This document shows, piece by piece, positions 63,850 through 64,000 of a DNA stretch of 64,000 nt (the first letter of the stretch is position 1; the number at the start of each line of letters is the position of its first letter). The notes under the pieces are model-generated. The model saw nothing but the letters and a program-made list of their open reading frames with translations. It made no database searches and had not been told where the DNA came from. A program made the position numbers and the translations under genes. The stretch is from Flavobacterium collinsii (lineage in GTDB: Bacteria; Bacteroidota; Bacteroidia; Flavobacteriales; Flavobacteriaceae), in NCBI RefSeq assembly GCF_902804485.1, contig NZ_CADCST010000132.1, positions 1 to 64,000 of the forward strand. The letters are read 5' to 3'.

Positions 63850-64000
63850 GTGCAGCTTACTCACGAAGAAAATCAATTTGAAAGAAAAACATTTCCGATA
63901 ACATTAGTTTGTGATCACATTTATTTTCAACAGAATATTGGTTCTCTTTTTAGAATCAGTGAGGCATTTGGGGTGGAGAATATTATTTTTTTAGGAAAAG
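63850..64000 (+). CDS. TrmH/SpoU family RNA methyltransferase, N-terminal part (cut by window end)
   Basis: The last 151 bases encode 50 residues from GTG 63850: QLTHEENQFERKTFPITLV, then a segment with NIGSLFRISEAFGVENIIFLG. That last stretch is the family's NxGxxxRxxxAFG motif, which binds substrate RNA and leads into the SPOUT knot. It modifies 2'-O-ribose in tRNA or rRNA; the target cannot be told from the fragment. It starts 10 nt after the DUF4159 stop. Confidence 0.82.
   Translation, partial: MQLTHEENQFERKTFPITLVCDHIYFQQNIGSLFRISEAFGVENIIFLGK

Noticed and set aside
1..64000. tRNA or rRNA genes, prophage, integrase
   Set aside because: None was recognised on reading; a tRNA scan would be the decisive check.

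Overview
The window comes from a low-G+C Bacteroidota chromosome, almost certainly a Flavobacterium or a very close relative. The evidence is SusC/SusD-type outer-membrane proteins, secreted enzymes with type IX (Por) C-terminal sorting domains, a bacillithiol gene (bshA), Bacteroidota-style LptD and TamB, and promoters of the form TTG-(17-20 nt)-TAnnTTTG. Product names rest on motifs and family knowledge read from the translations. No database search was run.

Layout. 1-1.8 kb: a very AT-rich accessory edge with three small genes (two unrecognised, one Coq4-like) and two palindromic repeats. 1.8-8 kb: secreted metallophosphoesterase, a 58-aa lipoprotein, an ABC-F ATPase and a TlpA-like thioredoxin whose promoter lies in a tandem duplication. 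8.3-26.5 kb: a chitin utilisation locus. The minus-strand operon is susC, susD, nagB/PIG-L fusion and GH20 hexosaminidase, followed by a giant two-GH18 chitinase (ChiA). Divergently transcribed are a LytS-type kinase, a LytTR regulator and an FHS/NagP-type sugar permease. 26.7-35.6 kb: transaldolase-like aldolase, barrel lipoprotein, SDR, SRP RNA, glutaminyl cyclase, hutI, hutG and a DEAD-box helicase. 35.6-36.15 kb: gene-free repeat nest with a MITE-like element. 36.2-44.3 kb: TPR hybrid kinase, dicarboxylate symporter, aroC, LpxH-like phosphatase, small OMP, PrcB-like lipoprotein, bshA. 44.5-49.5 kb: amidase, MCE protein, two Fe-S proteins and an unknown protein, apparently one operon, divergent from lptD-ridA. 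52.8-56.3 kb: mgsA, GlcNAc-kinase-like gene, gapA, pfkA. 56.6-64 kb: tamB, tsaD, rsmE, a DUF4159 protein and the start of a SpoU methyltransferase.

How it fits together. ChiA and the hexosaminidase would cut chitin to GlcNAc and small oligomers, SusCD would bring oligomers across the outer membrane, and the permease would import sugar. The BadF-type kinase at 53-54 kb, the PIG-L and NagB domains, PfkA and GapA form a plausible route from GlcNAc to glycolysis. A GAAAACGTT palindrome-type site occurs twice in the divergent chitin promoter region and once upstream of pfkA, which would fit a shared regulator. Each longer gap between chitin-operon cistrons carries a perfect stem-loop without a U-tract. 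No tRNA, rRNA, CRISPR array, transposase or prophage was found; the only RNA gene seen is the SRP RNA.
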